This document shows positions 23,101 to 35,300 of a DNA stretch of 64,000 nt, piece by piece. A program made the position numbers and the translations under genes. Numbering within the stretch: position 1 is the first letter of the stretch; the number at the start of each line of letters is the position of its first letter. The DNA is from Rhodamnia argentea (taxonomy: Eukaryota > Streptophyta > Magnoliopsida > Myrtales > Myrtaceae): positions 17,263,095 through 17,327,094 of the forward strand of contig NC_063160.1 of NCBI RefSeq assembly GCF_020921035.1. The letters run 5' to 3'. The notes under the pieces were generated by a model that saw only the letters and a program-made list of their open reading frames with translations, made no database searches and was not told the origin of the DNA.

Positions 23101-24536
23101 GCAGCATGAACAATTCTGTGATGTGAGTGGCCTCCCTCCCTTGCTAGATGCAGGTTCCCATCCTCCCCATGGTCAAATGATGCTCCCATGGCAATCAATT
23201 CTCGAATTCTGTCAGGTCCTTCGGTACAAACAACCTGGGAGGAGAAAGAAACAAAGTTGGACTTCCTCAGTCATTTTGCCTGTCAATGGCTATTCATTCG
23301 CAGGCTATGGATCTGTCAATTATCCTGGATTCAACAAAGATGATCATCGAGAGTGTACAAAACCCGATATTTGCCTCAGTTGATCAGCATAACTGTCTCA
23401 ATTGCCCTATGACCGACCAGTGCCTCAATGTTTAAAAGAGAAGAGGTTGTGGTACTTAATTGCATTTTATAAGCTTGCACTGTAAGAGCAGCTCCAAAAC
23501 ACATTGGTAGCTGACAGTTTACTCTCTAAACTCAAACACACCTAAACAAACCACATAAGAAATGCAAAGGAAAACCATTGAAACCTATCTCTATGAACTC
23601 TCAAATCCAAGAAATTGGAATTCATAATGAAACAAGAGGATTGTCAGCCATCTATCTTGTCACTTACCCTAACAGTCTCCTCATCGCATAGATAAGCACC
23701 TGCAACAATTGTGTCCCGCATGTGGCTCTCTACAGAATCTGAAGGACAGAGCACAGCACTAACACCGCCCTGAGCATAATTTGTGTTGCTCTCGTGAGGC
23801 TCAGCCTTAGTAATTACGGCAACAGTTCCATGTTTTGCCACTTCAAGAGCATAGCGCAGGCCAGCCACCCCACTTCCAATGACCACAAAATCAAAAAATT
23901 TTGTAGAACCATCTTCTAAGCACGAATTAACAGCTGTTCTACTCGGCTTCCAGCTTTCATAAAATGGGAAATGAGAAAAGCTATATCTCTGGGTCTTTAA
24001 GGATTTTGATACCCCATGTGACCTGCAAATTGAAGAAGACATAGCACTGGGTTGAGAAAAACACGATTTATTAAGCTCAAAGGTGGAATACCCTAATGCT
24101 TTAAGTAATTATGCAGCGAAATGGTTCCTGCAACTCAGTGATGAGATGCGACATGCCAAGAAAATCCGATCATTCAAAATCTCTCTTTTCCAGTTTCTTT
24201 TCTGCCACTCATTGATGCGGCTCCAAACAGGTGACCCAACCAGACACCACTCTATGGTTTATACTTACAGAAGTAATGACACTCTCCGAACCAGTTCGAG
24301 CATTCTTCTAGTCCATTGGAGTATGTCCGAACAGAAAGTGAAAGAACAGTTAAAATGCACTCCGACATAAGAACATGCGCGTAACAAGTTCTCGCCAATT
24401 ACCATGAAAGATCTTTCTGCGTGCATCTTTTAAATGCTGTGACTGAAACCCAAGAATTTCGACGAAAATGTTGCCCCTTGTAGATCTTCACGCTGTAGTG
24501 CAAAGTGCCACTTCCAGCCGGAAGAACAGTTGTCAT
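20189..24536 (-). CDS. AO: L-aspartate oxidase, chloroplastic
   Basis: Seven minus-strand exons join in frame: 24403-24536, 23668-24022, 22992-23234, 22739-22795, 22569-22649, 21779-21840, 20189-21197, giving about 646 residues. The enzyme oxidises L-aspartate to iminoaspartate with FAD and is the first step of de novo NAD synthesis; in plants it is plastidial. The N-terminal 75 or so residues look like a transit peptide. Next come the FAD Rossmann motif VVIGSGVAGLRYALEV, the NYAQGGVSAV segment, REGGHSHHRIVHAADMTGRE, FVQFHPTAL, EAVRGDGGILYN, and the GLHGANRLASNSLLEALVF motif shared with succinate dehydrogenase flavoproteins. The donor after exon 4 (GAG|GTTGTG) is weak, but the flanking residues match the family. 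Arabidopsis has one such gene (At5g14760) beside WER and CA2, and relatives of both lie further along this window. Confidence 0.95.
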
Positions 24537-24543
24537 TGCAGTT

Positions 24544-25220
24544 CTGCTACATAAGAAAGAACAGAATCCAAGTAAAACACAAAACATATTCGGAAAAAAG
24601 CCCCCAAATCATAAACACAAGAGGGTATCATGTTCTTTTCATTTGAGGACATCCATTGTCAGCTTTCAGAAGCCGCCACAGAAAGAAATGGAAGAATTGA
24701 AGAAGGGAACTATTACGTTCATAGAATTTTGCATATACGAAATTATCCCCCACCCCAGCGCTGCAAACAAAAACGAAAAGAATGACGCCAAGGGAAATTT
24801 GGAGACAATATTTCTCTTCACCGTGTTGTTTCTCCTGGAGAAAAATATGGTTCTTCTTCAACCGACTCGTTACCTCACAATACATATGAACCCACCAGAG
24901 CGAGCACATATAGACTAAATTTGCAATTTTGTAACCAAACATGATCGATTTTCCCATGAAAGAGAACAAAAATGAAGAGAGAGAGGCGCAATGAGCAACC
25001 GAAAAAGCATAGACCGCGAAAACAAGGAGGAGGAGGAGGACAATACAGCACGAAAGCTCGTATAAAGCAGAAAAATCCATAGATCCATCAACCAAGCAGC
25101 CACTAACCAGCGACAAAATTCAAACCAAGAACGAACATTCCCAAATTCCAAAATCTCGAGAAGAAGAAGAACAAGAAGGAACCACTCACACGTTGAATCG
25201 ACAATTTCCGACTTACTTAC
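24544..25220 (-). other. Probable 5' UTR intron of the aspartate oxidase gene
   Basis: A strong donor (CCCTTTG|GTAAGTAAGT) starts at 25220 on the minus strand, and an acceptor (TTATGTAGCAG) ends at 24544, seven bases before the ATG. Frames in between show no family similarity. Inferred from splice consensus only. Confidence 0.5.
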
Positions 25221-25677
25221 CAAAGGGTTTCTTCTTCTCCTCCTCCTCCTTTTCCAGCTTTTGACGTAGAGAAAAGCTCTTGCAAGAACCCCACCAACGA
25301 CCAACGACTATCGAAGTCCAACGACAAAAGTGCGACAAGGGAGAGTCCGAGGATGTTACGATTCGCTCTGTGAGAAGAAATCACGGAAAGATTGTGAGAG
25401 GATTCAGAGGAAGAGAAACGAAGGGGTGGTGAAGAGAGAGAATAATCCTACGATCCCGAGACGCCACACCCTTCCTATTCAGAAAAGAACCGGAGCACCC
25501 TCCACCATTCTTAAAGTTCGCGCCTTGTGCGCCGCCATTTTTTTAACTCTTTTCTTGTCCCTTTTTCTGTTTAACTGTTCCCATTTGTTTGTCCTTGGCA
25601 AATTTGTCCTGTATTAAGGTGGAATTAGAAAGGAAAGATCGCGGGTTGTGCAAGTTCTTAGCGTGCAAAGAAAGAGA

Positions 25678-26270
25678 GAAAATTTGGATTATCTTTATTT
25701 TTTAAAATAAAAATTTGAAATATATTTTATTTTAAATAAAAGTCTGAAGTATTTAAATTATCTTAAAAAAAAGCTTGATCAAAGGGCATTTCGTCTTTTA
25801 CTTTTTTAAATTTTTTCCGTTTCTTTTTTTTTGCATTTTATTTTATTTTTTTATATTTATTCTTTCTTCCTCCCCTCCCCTTCCCAAGCCATTGCCGGAG
25901 GCCAACGTCGGGCGAGGGCGGCCTCTCAAGCCCAAGCGATGGCCGTGGTAGCCCTCCCCTAACCTCGCCAACCCATGCAAGGGCTGCCCCCTCACTGATT
26001 CAGGCAAGGCCAGCCTTGCCAAGCTAAGTAAAGGTTGCCCTCATCCAAAGAAAAAAAAAAAGAAAAGGCAAAAAATAATAAAATAAATGAAAATAAATGG
26101 AAAAAAGAAAATAAACTCAAAAAAGTAAATGACAAAAATGCCCTTCAGTCAAACCTTTTTTTTAAATAATTTGAGCACTTTATGCTTTTATTTAAAACAA
26201 TGTTCACTTTAAGTACTTATTTGAAAAAATGATAATACTTAAGTCCCTTAATAGAAATTTTTCCAAACAA
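25678..26270. mobile_element. Inverted-repeat element with GC-rich core (family D, copy 2)
   Basis: The left end (ATTTTATTTTAAATAAAAGT and CTGAAGTATTTAAATT) is mirrored at the right (AATTTGAGCACTTTATGCTT and TTATTTAAAACAATGTTCAC). The core at 25890-26040 is GC-rich, with GGGCGAGGGC and GGCAAGGCC motifs. It matches the element at 14229-15065 in design and end sequence. No coding capacity. Confidence 0.6.
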
Positions 26271-26640
26271 AGATGGCTTGGGTCCAATTGAGGAGGATCT
26301 TCTTCTAAAACTACGGTATATCAAGAAAAATGAATAATTTTGAAGATATTCTTTTTTAAACGATGCCTTATATTGCTTACGAAAATATATAAACGTCAAA
26401 ATATTTTCATTATTTACAAAAATATTTGAGCATAAATTGTTATCGATAGTGAAAATATTTGTTATTAACTAATTATTTCAAACAACAAAAACAATGAATT
26501 TTTTTAAATGTTTTCAAAATCATTTATTTTTCATGAAATAAACGGATCCTAGAGAGCAGAGAAAATATGCAATGTGAGATTTTAGCTCAAATCCAAAGCC
26601 AAACTCCAAAATCATGATCCTAACTCGAAAAAAAAAATTA

Positions 26641-26740
26641 ACCGGTGCTCAATTCTCACAACGAAAATATGCGATGTGAGAACTTAGCACCGGTTCATTA
26701 TTTCAAGACGAAATAATGAACCGGTGCTAAGTTCTCACAT
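26641..26740. repeat. Perfect 30-bp inverted repeat with 7-bp loop, plus a third copy
   Basis: The arms at 26674-26703 and 26711-26740 are exact reverse complements, with CAAGACG as the loop. The arm contains ACCGGTGCTAAGTTCTCACA. A third, slightly diverged direct copy of that phrase is at 26641-26660 (ACCGGTGCTCAATTCTCACA). The DNA could form a cruciform and a transcript would form a long stem. Confidence 0.9.
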
Positions 26741-28359
26741 TGAGTAGTAAATCCCTTTATACCGGGCAAGAAAGATAAATCTCATATCATCAAATTATGA
26801 CATAAGAAATTTGATTATCTAGTAGTAATAGAATTATAGGTGGTCCCTCGTTTTTCTTCGAAAGCTATAATTCTTTCTTGATCAGAGTGGGGTGAGATGG
26901 GTTCTCGATTCCATAAATTGGGAACCGACTTTGCCGGGTATGATTCGCTCCCGAAATCAATCCATCATCCCTACTTCTTCGTCCAGGCTTTCGCTGCAGC
27001 GGCATAGAAACTGACCCAATCGCTCGAAAATCGATAATGAAAAATTTCAAAACGACCAAAATTAGGTGGGCCCTACAATGGTCAAAGGGAGTTGGCGATT
27101 ACGTACGGGTCATGATGAACGTGGTTCGTTCATTCCCTCCGCCTTATTTTTTTTTTCGTTCGTTAGCCACAGGGCCGTGATCTTCGCCAAGGAGACTCTC
27201 GCCCAACCAAATGTGGAAAGGAATTTTGATGGGGGCAGGCGGGTCATGAACTTTCCGCGAAACGCGAGCGATCCTTCCTAATTTACGTTTTCCAAAATAT
27301 CATCTATGGGTCGACATTTTTTTATATGATAAATTCGAAGGAGAAAGGACAAGGACCGGAACATGTTGCCTAGGCAGAGAAAGAGGGAGACAAAGGAAAA
27401 GTTGGATTTGGTTCTAGTCCATTCGCCATTATCGATATGGCACATTCAATCATGCGGCATTGTTGGTAAAGAGATTAGGGAATGGGGGATGCTAGTATCA
27501 TTGATGCGGATTTCAATTCTCACGCTCCCTCTAAAGAGACGGAGCAAAAATCAAACATAGGAGACAAAAAAAAAAACAAACAAACAAACAAACAAAGATG
27601 GCCCAATCAGAAATTGAAAAGGCAGCTAAAACATAAGTATTCCTTTATTTTTGTTTTTTTCCTTTAGTTGAAAAACAAACAGAGACAATTAGAAGTCCAT
27701 TTGATTTTGACCCGCCACCATAAATTCGACTCTCGTATTCAGTTTACCATTCAAAGATAGACCCGCATCATATTCGATTTGTGAAATTGGTTCGAATGGT
27801 TTCTTCTTTTAATCCAAACTCGTCGGTTTAGTAGCCTGAGTGACTTGATCACGAAAAACAAAAACAAACAAACAAAAAACAAGAAAAAAAAAAAAAGCGA
27901 AATTTGAAAGAGTAGTTTTCTTGAAAATTAAAAGAAGAAGAAGAGGAGGAGGAGAAAGGAGAATTCGATTTCTTTTCTAGGATGCAAGTCAATTGGTCGT
28001 TGCAAAAAGAGAGTCCACAAGAAAAGTGTCAGTGCAAATGTCTTATGCTTCTGGAGGGAAGGAAGAAGCGATGAAGTTTCCGATGTCGGACATCTCTTTT
28101 TTTAGCTATCTGTTTGTCGACTTGTGCGGAGCTTGCATTGGCACAACACAAACAAAACCATCCGAGGAGAGTTTAGGCTTTCTTAATTTCCCTTACCTTA
28201 AATAGTGTAAGGTAACAAAAACAAGGACATCGTCATAAAAAAAAAAAAAAAGTGTAACTACCTATTTTCTTGATTTCGACATATAAATATCCATCGCCTA
28301 ACTGCACGACTCGATATTAGGCCTTTCTTTATGCCTCTGCTACTTTTCGCGCTCAATAA

Positions 28360-28672
28360 CGGGGGTGTCAAAAAAGCTCGCGCCAGACGGCTCACCCGAT
28401 CCGGCCCAAAAATTTACTTAATTTTCGGCCTTTTTCGGGCCAGCCTAGCCTGTCGCCTGATTTTTTTTAACACCAATCTTTTCTTTTTCATTTAATTATT
28501 TTTATTTTTTTTTCTTTTTATATTCTTTCATTTGATTGGTTTGTCAATTGATTTTAATTTCAAAAAAAGAAGAAAAAAAAAAGAATCAAACCAGAATCCG
28601 ACCCGAGCCGGGTACTGATCTGTTTCGGGCCGACTCGAGCCGGGCCGAGACCTTGGCCCATTGACACCCCTA
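28360..28672. mobile_element. hAT-like MITE with 8-bp target duplication
   Basis: The left end GGGGGTGTCAA and the right end TTGACACCCCTA are inverted repeats. They are flanked by CTCAATAA (28352-28359) and CTCAACAA (28673-28680), an 8-bp duplication with one mismatch, which is the hAT hallmark. The interior has CGGGCC-rich stretches around an AT-rich middle and no open frame of note. Confidence 0.7.
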
Positions 28673-30382
28673 CTCAACAATGTTATGCCTAGAAAATGCA
28701 TGGTCTCATACGCGTGCATATATGCTTACTAGAAAAGACTAATAAATGGTGTAAACATCCAGTCCAATGAGGGCTAGAGTGATTGCCAGGATTAGAAGGC
28801 TTGAACAAGAAACGGCTCTCAACAAGCTTTTAGAATGGCAAATGGGGTAGGAAAGAGCAGAATTGCACCAAGCAGCACGAGAGCATTCTCGAAATATGTA
28901 TGTGAAACTAAAATTAACTCACAAAAAGCAGTGCAACTTTCAATTGAGAGTACCAAGGATGAGCGATCTCTCGGAAAAGAATGTCAACTTGCTCGGTAAG
29001 AAACAAAATTAAAGCTAATAATACCTTGAGTGAGTTAATGTGGGGTGTCGCAAATTGTTCAATTAGTGTCCCCGGAAGTTTTTTCTTTGTGAAAGTGATC
29101 CAACCGCCGCAATCGACAATTGGCGTTGCTTGTCCTTGGCGACAGCCATCGTCCAGCCATGAGCGACGCCATTGCCGCCCCTTGCAGCGCCGTAATTCTT
29201 CTCTCGATCTCTCTTTCAGGGTTTGGTTTTTTTTTTTACAATTTCTGCTCGATTTTTTTTTTTCCGATCAACCCGTGAAAATTGCATGTGAGCACCAATT
29301 TGTCTACTCGGCGTGAAGGTTATGCTCATTCTCATTTTCCCAAAAGGGGAGAAATAAATTCCCGCGGACCATAGGCATGTTGCAAGGCCAACTCAAGTTT
29401 GACAATGGGAAAGCTCGAGTCCACTAAGCAAATAGGCCCATCTTCTTCCACGAATGCTCAAACCTTTTCTTCTTTTTTTAAATTTTTTTATTGTTGTTTT
29501 TTTGCAATATAGCATATTTTATTATAGCATTCCCAGGCCTGATCATCTTGGACAAAGTTTTTCTTATCTAACGACACGTGATACAATTGTAACATAAAAA
29601 TAAACAAATGGTATCATCCTCCTAGGATGTATTATGCGTGTATATAATCCTAAACAATGCACCAAAAAAGATGTGACCAATTTGATTAATAGAAACGTCG
29701 CGTTCGCTTTTGAAATCTCCAAGTTTAGTCGTGACACGACGATTTAGGAAAAGAAAATTACAAAGAAAAGAAGACAAAAATGGACACTCGAAGACAAAAA
29801 AGAAAAAGAAAAAAAGAGTCCGATGCATATGAAATGGATTAGATCGAGATTATATGCGCGTCTTGATCCAGATGTATTTGAAATGTATTTGATCAAGATC
29901 ATATGTGACGTGTCAATTGCAATACGATAATTTACCATAGTTTTAATATTCTTGAGCGTACTAAACATTTTTCACGCTCTATATGTTTTGGCTAATTGAA
30001 AAAGAAGACTGATATAAAACAAAATAAACCCGTTGATTTTGATATTTAAAAATCGACCGCTATAAGACCATTATAAAAAGCATAAGTAAATTGTTAGAAA
30101 GACCGTCTCAAAAGTAATTGGGAGTTTATGAAGAGATAAGTCAAATATTGCAAAGCCATTATAAAGTCGTTACAAGGCCGTCACAAGACGATGGCTTTCA
30201 TGGCTATTATAACTCCTATCGAAATCGTTGCAAATGCACGACTTTGAAATATTAAAAAATTGCTGAAATATCCAATAAGTTTCGCCACCACCGCCATTAG
30301 AGCACCAATTGCTTGACGACGACCTCAGGTGTTGCGGCACGGATGGTGAGCGTTTAAGCGGCAGCAATGGCATAAGGTAATA

Positions 30383-31268
30383 AGGGTGCACATGATAACA
30401 CTTCAGTAAAGTAGATTTCTGCTTCAAAGGTGCTTATGGAGCATAAATTTGTTTAGTACAAATTTTTATTTTTGAAAAAAATTCACTTTTGAACTAAATT
30501 TTCACTTCGGAAATTATTTTTCCCCAAATTTGAGAAGTTAAAAAAAATAACTTCTCCAACTCAAGAAGTACTTCTCTCCTCACCCTATTTTTATTTTGCC
30601 ATAACCATTTTTTCGATCATACCCACATCCGTCAACCTCTACCGCCGCGGACCGTTGTCGGCCGCCGCCCATTAGCGACCTCCATTTGCCGCCGCCCACG
30701 ACCACCGCCAACCGTCGACCATCACCCGCCCTTGCCCACCACAAACCTTGGCCGGCCGCCACTCGTCGACCATCCCCGATAGGCAACCACCACCAACTTC
30801 CGCCGGCCGCCACCGCCAACCACCAACCGCCAATCACCGACCACCGCCACTGCCAACCCCCGTTCTTCGCCGGCCGTGACGGCCGACCAACCAACCATCA
30901 ACCACCGCAATGGCCGCCGCCACCAAGTCACCGTCTCTGGTCGCCGAAGAAAAAAAATAAAAAAATAAATTTTTATTTTAAAAAATTAAATAATATTTTA
31001 ATAATAAAATTATTTTTAAAGAATTTTAAAAAGTTAAAAAATGAAGTGGAAATTTTTTGGCCGCCGATAATAATTTCTCATTGAATATTTTGTGTTAATA
31101 ATGTTTCTGAAGTAGAAATTTTTAACCGTTACCAAACGAATTTCGCTGATCAAAAATAACCACTGGAGTAGAAGTAGAAAAATTAACTTTTGCTTCTGAG
31201 GAGAAATAGAAAAATCAACTTTTGGTCAAAAGTGATTTCTGAAACGAAAGTGTTACCATGCGCGCCCT
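30383..31268. mobile_element. hAT-like TIR element with CCGCC-rich core
   Basis: The left end AGGGTGCACATGATAACACT and the right end (minus-strand AGGGCGCGCATGGTAACACT) form an inverted repeat that extends further with mismatches. Flanks AGGTAATA and AGGTGATC agree at six of eight positions. The core at about 30600-30945 is a CCG/CCA-rich tract that gives Pro/His/Thr-rich open frames on both strands; these look like composition artefacts, not proteins. Confidence 0.6.
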
Positions 31269-31317
31269 AGGTGATCGACAAGACATGGACATGAAAAAGG
31301 AAAAAAAAAAAAAAGAC

Positions 31318-31400
31318 CCATCATGGTAAGCCTAATTGGTTAAAGCATCAAGAGATCTTTAATTCAAGAACTCAAGATCACATGTTCGAATCCCAATAAC
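31318..31400 (+). mobile_element. tRNA-derived SINE-like sequence
   Basis: A box A-like motif (TAAGCCTAATTGG, 31327-31339) is followed 44 bases later by a box B match (GTTCGAATC, 31384-31392). This is the internal RNA polymerase III promoter layout of tRNAs and plant SINE heads. It does not fold as a normal tRNA by eye, so a SINE head or tRNA pseudogene is more likely than a functional tRNA. Confidence 0.45.
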
Positions 31401-32355
31401 AGTATACAAAAAGAAAAGCATAAACAAATCAATTTATCTAAAAAAATAAGAGTTGGGACTTCCGATAATGGCCGATACATAAGTTTATAAGAGAGGATCA
31501 CATTAATTCGCACTTCATCGATTTTGTCCAAATTCTGTTTTTCTTCCGAAAGAAGGGAAGGTTGACCCATTTTTCTGTAGGTTATATATATTTCCATTTT
31601 CATCGAAGAAAGAGGAAAAAAAATATAGATATACGGTTTATCAAGATTTTCCTAAGAATTTTTTTTTTCTTTTTGGGTCTATTCCTTGGAATATGGCATG
31701 GATTACTTCAGCACCTTAGCCTCTAACTCATCTTTCTTTACACCCCTCGTTTCACTTTTTAAATATAATAATGAATTTGTTTGGAAGGTTTTATTACGAT
31801 TAGAAATATATTTTTAATTTTTATCCTCGATAAACCTAGTACAAATTATAGAGCTACGACACAATTTCGAAATGACCTAACTCAATAAGAAAATTCCAAT
31901 GAATTAGGTTTTTTTTTACACAACTGGCCCATCCTGGACTTTGTATTTTAGAAAGGGAAAGATGGATATCGGATACTAAATTTTAAAAATCGAGCGGAAA
32001 TCTATCTAACTTGCAACGCAATATCCGGGGGGAGGGGCAAAAATGGTATTTTCATTTGCCTTTTGAGGGGCCACTTCACCCGGGAAGAAGTCTCGATGGG
32101 AAGTGCCACGTCACTGGCATCTGTTGTAGTCCCCTATGATTTGAAACCGTTTCCTCTTCAACCTGAAAAGCAGCAGAGAGATGCGCGGGCATCGATTCTC
32201 TCTCTCTCTCTCTCTCCCACAACAAAATTCCTCCCCCACTCCTTCGTCGCCCTCATCTTCTTCTTCGCAATCTCTCTGCTCTCCATTGCGCAACCGAAAT
32301 AAAAACCTAACGCCGGCGATCGCGGCAAGCTCAGGTAGCGTGGGAGAGAGACAAG

Positions 32356-35300
32356 ATGGGAAATCGGTTGTTCAAGGAACCGCCGCCGCCGCCGCCGGTG
32401 GTACTCGTGCCGCCTCTCTTCGACTTCCCTCCTCTTGCCGCCCGCTCCAGGTCTCTGCCCGATCGTTTCCCTTCGCTAGCACCTCGTTGTGAAAGTAATC
32501 TGTGTGTCCGCGGCAACTTCCTGATTTCTTTCTGTTGTTGGTTGGCGCATTGGCGAATTCCATGGAACTTTTCCATCTTTGTGATTACTTGAGTTTTTTT
32601 TTTTTTCTATATAGCTAACGGTGCGAATCGGAAGCCGGTGCTCTTTTTTCGCGTTGATCAGTGTGATTTCTATGTTTTAGTTTAGCTGAAATGTTTGTGC
32701 TCGTCGAGAATCGTCAAAGAATTCATTGGGGAGCTCTGATTGCGACTGTCGATTGGCATATTCTGTCCAATCAATGTGAAGTTGCACCACTAGTACGGGG
32801 CATAGCGAGCCGCGTGGCTTTTCCCCGAATATGTTTGAATTTATTTATAATAGCTTATGAAGGCCTGCATTTCAGCTGCTCTGGTCCTAGGCAATTTGGT
32901 TTATGCCTTTATCACACGGCTAGGATTATAGAAGAGCAAGATCTATAGATATGTTCGCGTTTTCGATTTACATGTTGTTGGGCAAGATTGTTTTGTACTC
33001 GGCCTACTTTATGCAGTGGATTTTTCCAGCTTTTGGGATATTCACTGCTCTTTTATATATGAGATTGCTGTCTGCTAATGTAACTTGTTTTACTTCAATT
33101 TGAGGACATAGTCGTCGGTTTGTGAAAATGAAGAATGTTTTGGGTATTGCAGAATGTTGGAGTCCTCGTACAATTTGTTATTTGGGAAGCTTGCTCTTAA
33201 ATGTTTATTTGAGGACTATTTTGAGGATGCAAGACATTTCAGCACAAGAGTAATGTTTAAGCCAATTGATGATCCTCATGTCGATTTGGTGGCAACGGTA
33301 TCCTTCCTTATTCTCACTATTTGCTGGATGTTACACACATAATGTGCAAGATTCTGTGGACTTCTCTTGCTGCTACAGTCTCTTTTTCCTTGACTTTTAT
33401 AGGTTTCTGGTCCATTAGATCACAAACCAGAAGAGCAAATTGTAGGAAATGCACTATTTCGATGGCAAAGGTGATTAGTTTTGTTTTGTGGGTACGCTTC
33501 ATTATTATGAGATATGTTCTAGAATTACTAACGATACCTTCTTTCATGGTCTCTGTAAGAGCAGTGATGTGGATGATCCTCATACGTTCATGGATCTTTT
33601 CGTATCGAACTCTGATCCGTAAGAAAAACTATTTGAAGATATATTAACTATCACTAGTTCTTTGTGTTTATGTTCCCTTATTGCAATATGAGGCTCAGTT
33701 TTGCTGTGGTTGCTGCACCATAGGATCTTGCAGGTGAGATCATGTGCTTACTATCCAAGATTTGGGTTTGGAGCTTTCGGCACTTTCCCTTTGCTATTGG
33801 CAAAGAGGTGAGTTCCTACACAAATCATCACAGTTAATTATTGAGGCCTCGCATGCTATATGAATTCATTTTTACTTAATTTTCTTAAACTGTATTGGTT
33901 CATTTCTATTGGTACCGCTTGCTACTCCAGCAGAGCATCGTCAGAAGATTATGGTGTCATGGGCTTGAGATATGGCTCAGGAAATTTGTCCATGGGTGCC
34001 ACTTTGATGCCATTCGCGGGTTAGTCACCTCATTTTGCACTGATCTTAATTTTTCCGAGCGTATGCCACAGTCAACATTTATAGCTTTTTTTTTTTTTTC
34101 TGTAGTCCTTTGTGGTTATTACAATTAATAAGTAATCACTGGTTAACTACTTCCTTCTTGTGTCATGGCGAGGCAGTCAAACATCATTTGATTCTGTCAT
34201 TGTTAAGTTACAAAACAGATAACCAGACAACCAAGTTGAGATAATATGCTAGTTCCTTTGAAGAATAACCTATTAATCTTCTTTCTCGTCGGTGCTAACC
34301 AGCTCCCCTCTTCTTCATCAGAGAGGAAATTCTAAGGTTGGAAGTTGTTAATAGTGTGGTCTTGCCTTGTTTGAATTGAAAAGGGCCATTCTAGCTTGTT
34401 TAATTACTTCTGTGCGGCTTACTGAAATGAAAGTAGGGTCATTACAATTTTGGTATCTGATACAGTGACGGATGAGTTGCCGAGGACTGCATGGCTGGTG
34501 AGCAAAATGGGAAGACTAACTGCTGGACTGCAATATGAGCCATTATGTAAGGCTTCTTCATGTAGTAAGGCTAGTTTAAGTCAAATTATTGCATGAGAAC
34601 ATTTGACAAAGGAAAAATATATTGTAAATCGGGCAGATAGATACATGTTACTGCATTATCCTTGTGAAAAATTTGGCTTACCGTATACCGTGGTAAAGTA
34701 TGCTCGAACTGGCAATATCATGTGGTTTGAACTGATCATCTGAATGCATTAGATCCATTGCCCTACAGCCCTCCCTGTAACTTATTCCTCTGGAGCATTT
34801 AATAAAACTTTCTTTCTGAAAATATTATCTAGTGGGTGTGATGGTGACAGAGCATGTATGTTGTGTAATTGCAGCTGAACATATGGCAGATATGCATGAC
34901 TGTAGTTTCGTAGATCAGACATATGGCAGATTTTGATGGTCGGTCTTAACAACCTTTTGAGGCATGCATGTGCATAATATTTATTCGATGTGGATGAGAC
35001 TATGAGAAATGTCTCTGAATGTTTAAGAGCAAGGATGTCGCCCTTTCTTGTTTTTCCAATTGCTTCTTGTACCAGATGGGAAAGAAGACAATGCAAAATA
35101 TAAGAATTTGCAGAACTGGAGTTGTGCAATTGGCTATGGAGGAGGATTTGGCAGTCCCTTGAGCCCTTCCTTCAATTTTAATCTTGAACTTGCAAAGAGT
35201 TCCCAGGTATCACTATGCCCGAGTTTATGTAGCCCTATGGAGTGGTTAAGAACTCTGATGTAGTCTTCACCTTTTAACAATGGTTCACTAGGTTAGAATG

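Larger units (their letters stand above)
25350..32300. other. Gene-free interval rich in small transposons
   Basis: No protein family is recognisable in about 7 kb between aspartate oxidase and OM47. It holds a family D element, a perfect hairpin, two hAT-like elements, a SINE-like sequence and much A/T low complexity (for example 27840-27960 and 29460-29520). These are listed separately. A CT microsatellite near 32197-32216 lies in the leader region of the next gene. Confidence 0.6.

Noticed and set aside
30686-31084. Pro/His/Thr-rich 132-residue frame
   Set aside because: Falls inside the CCG/CCA core of a TIR element; low complexity on both strands.
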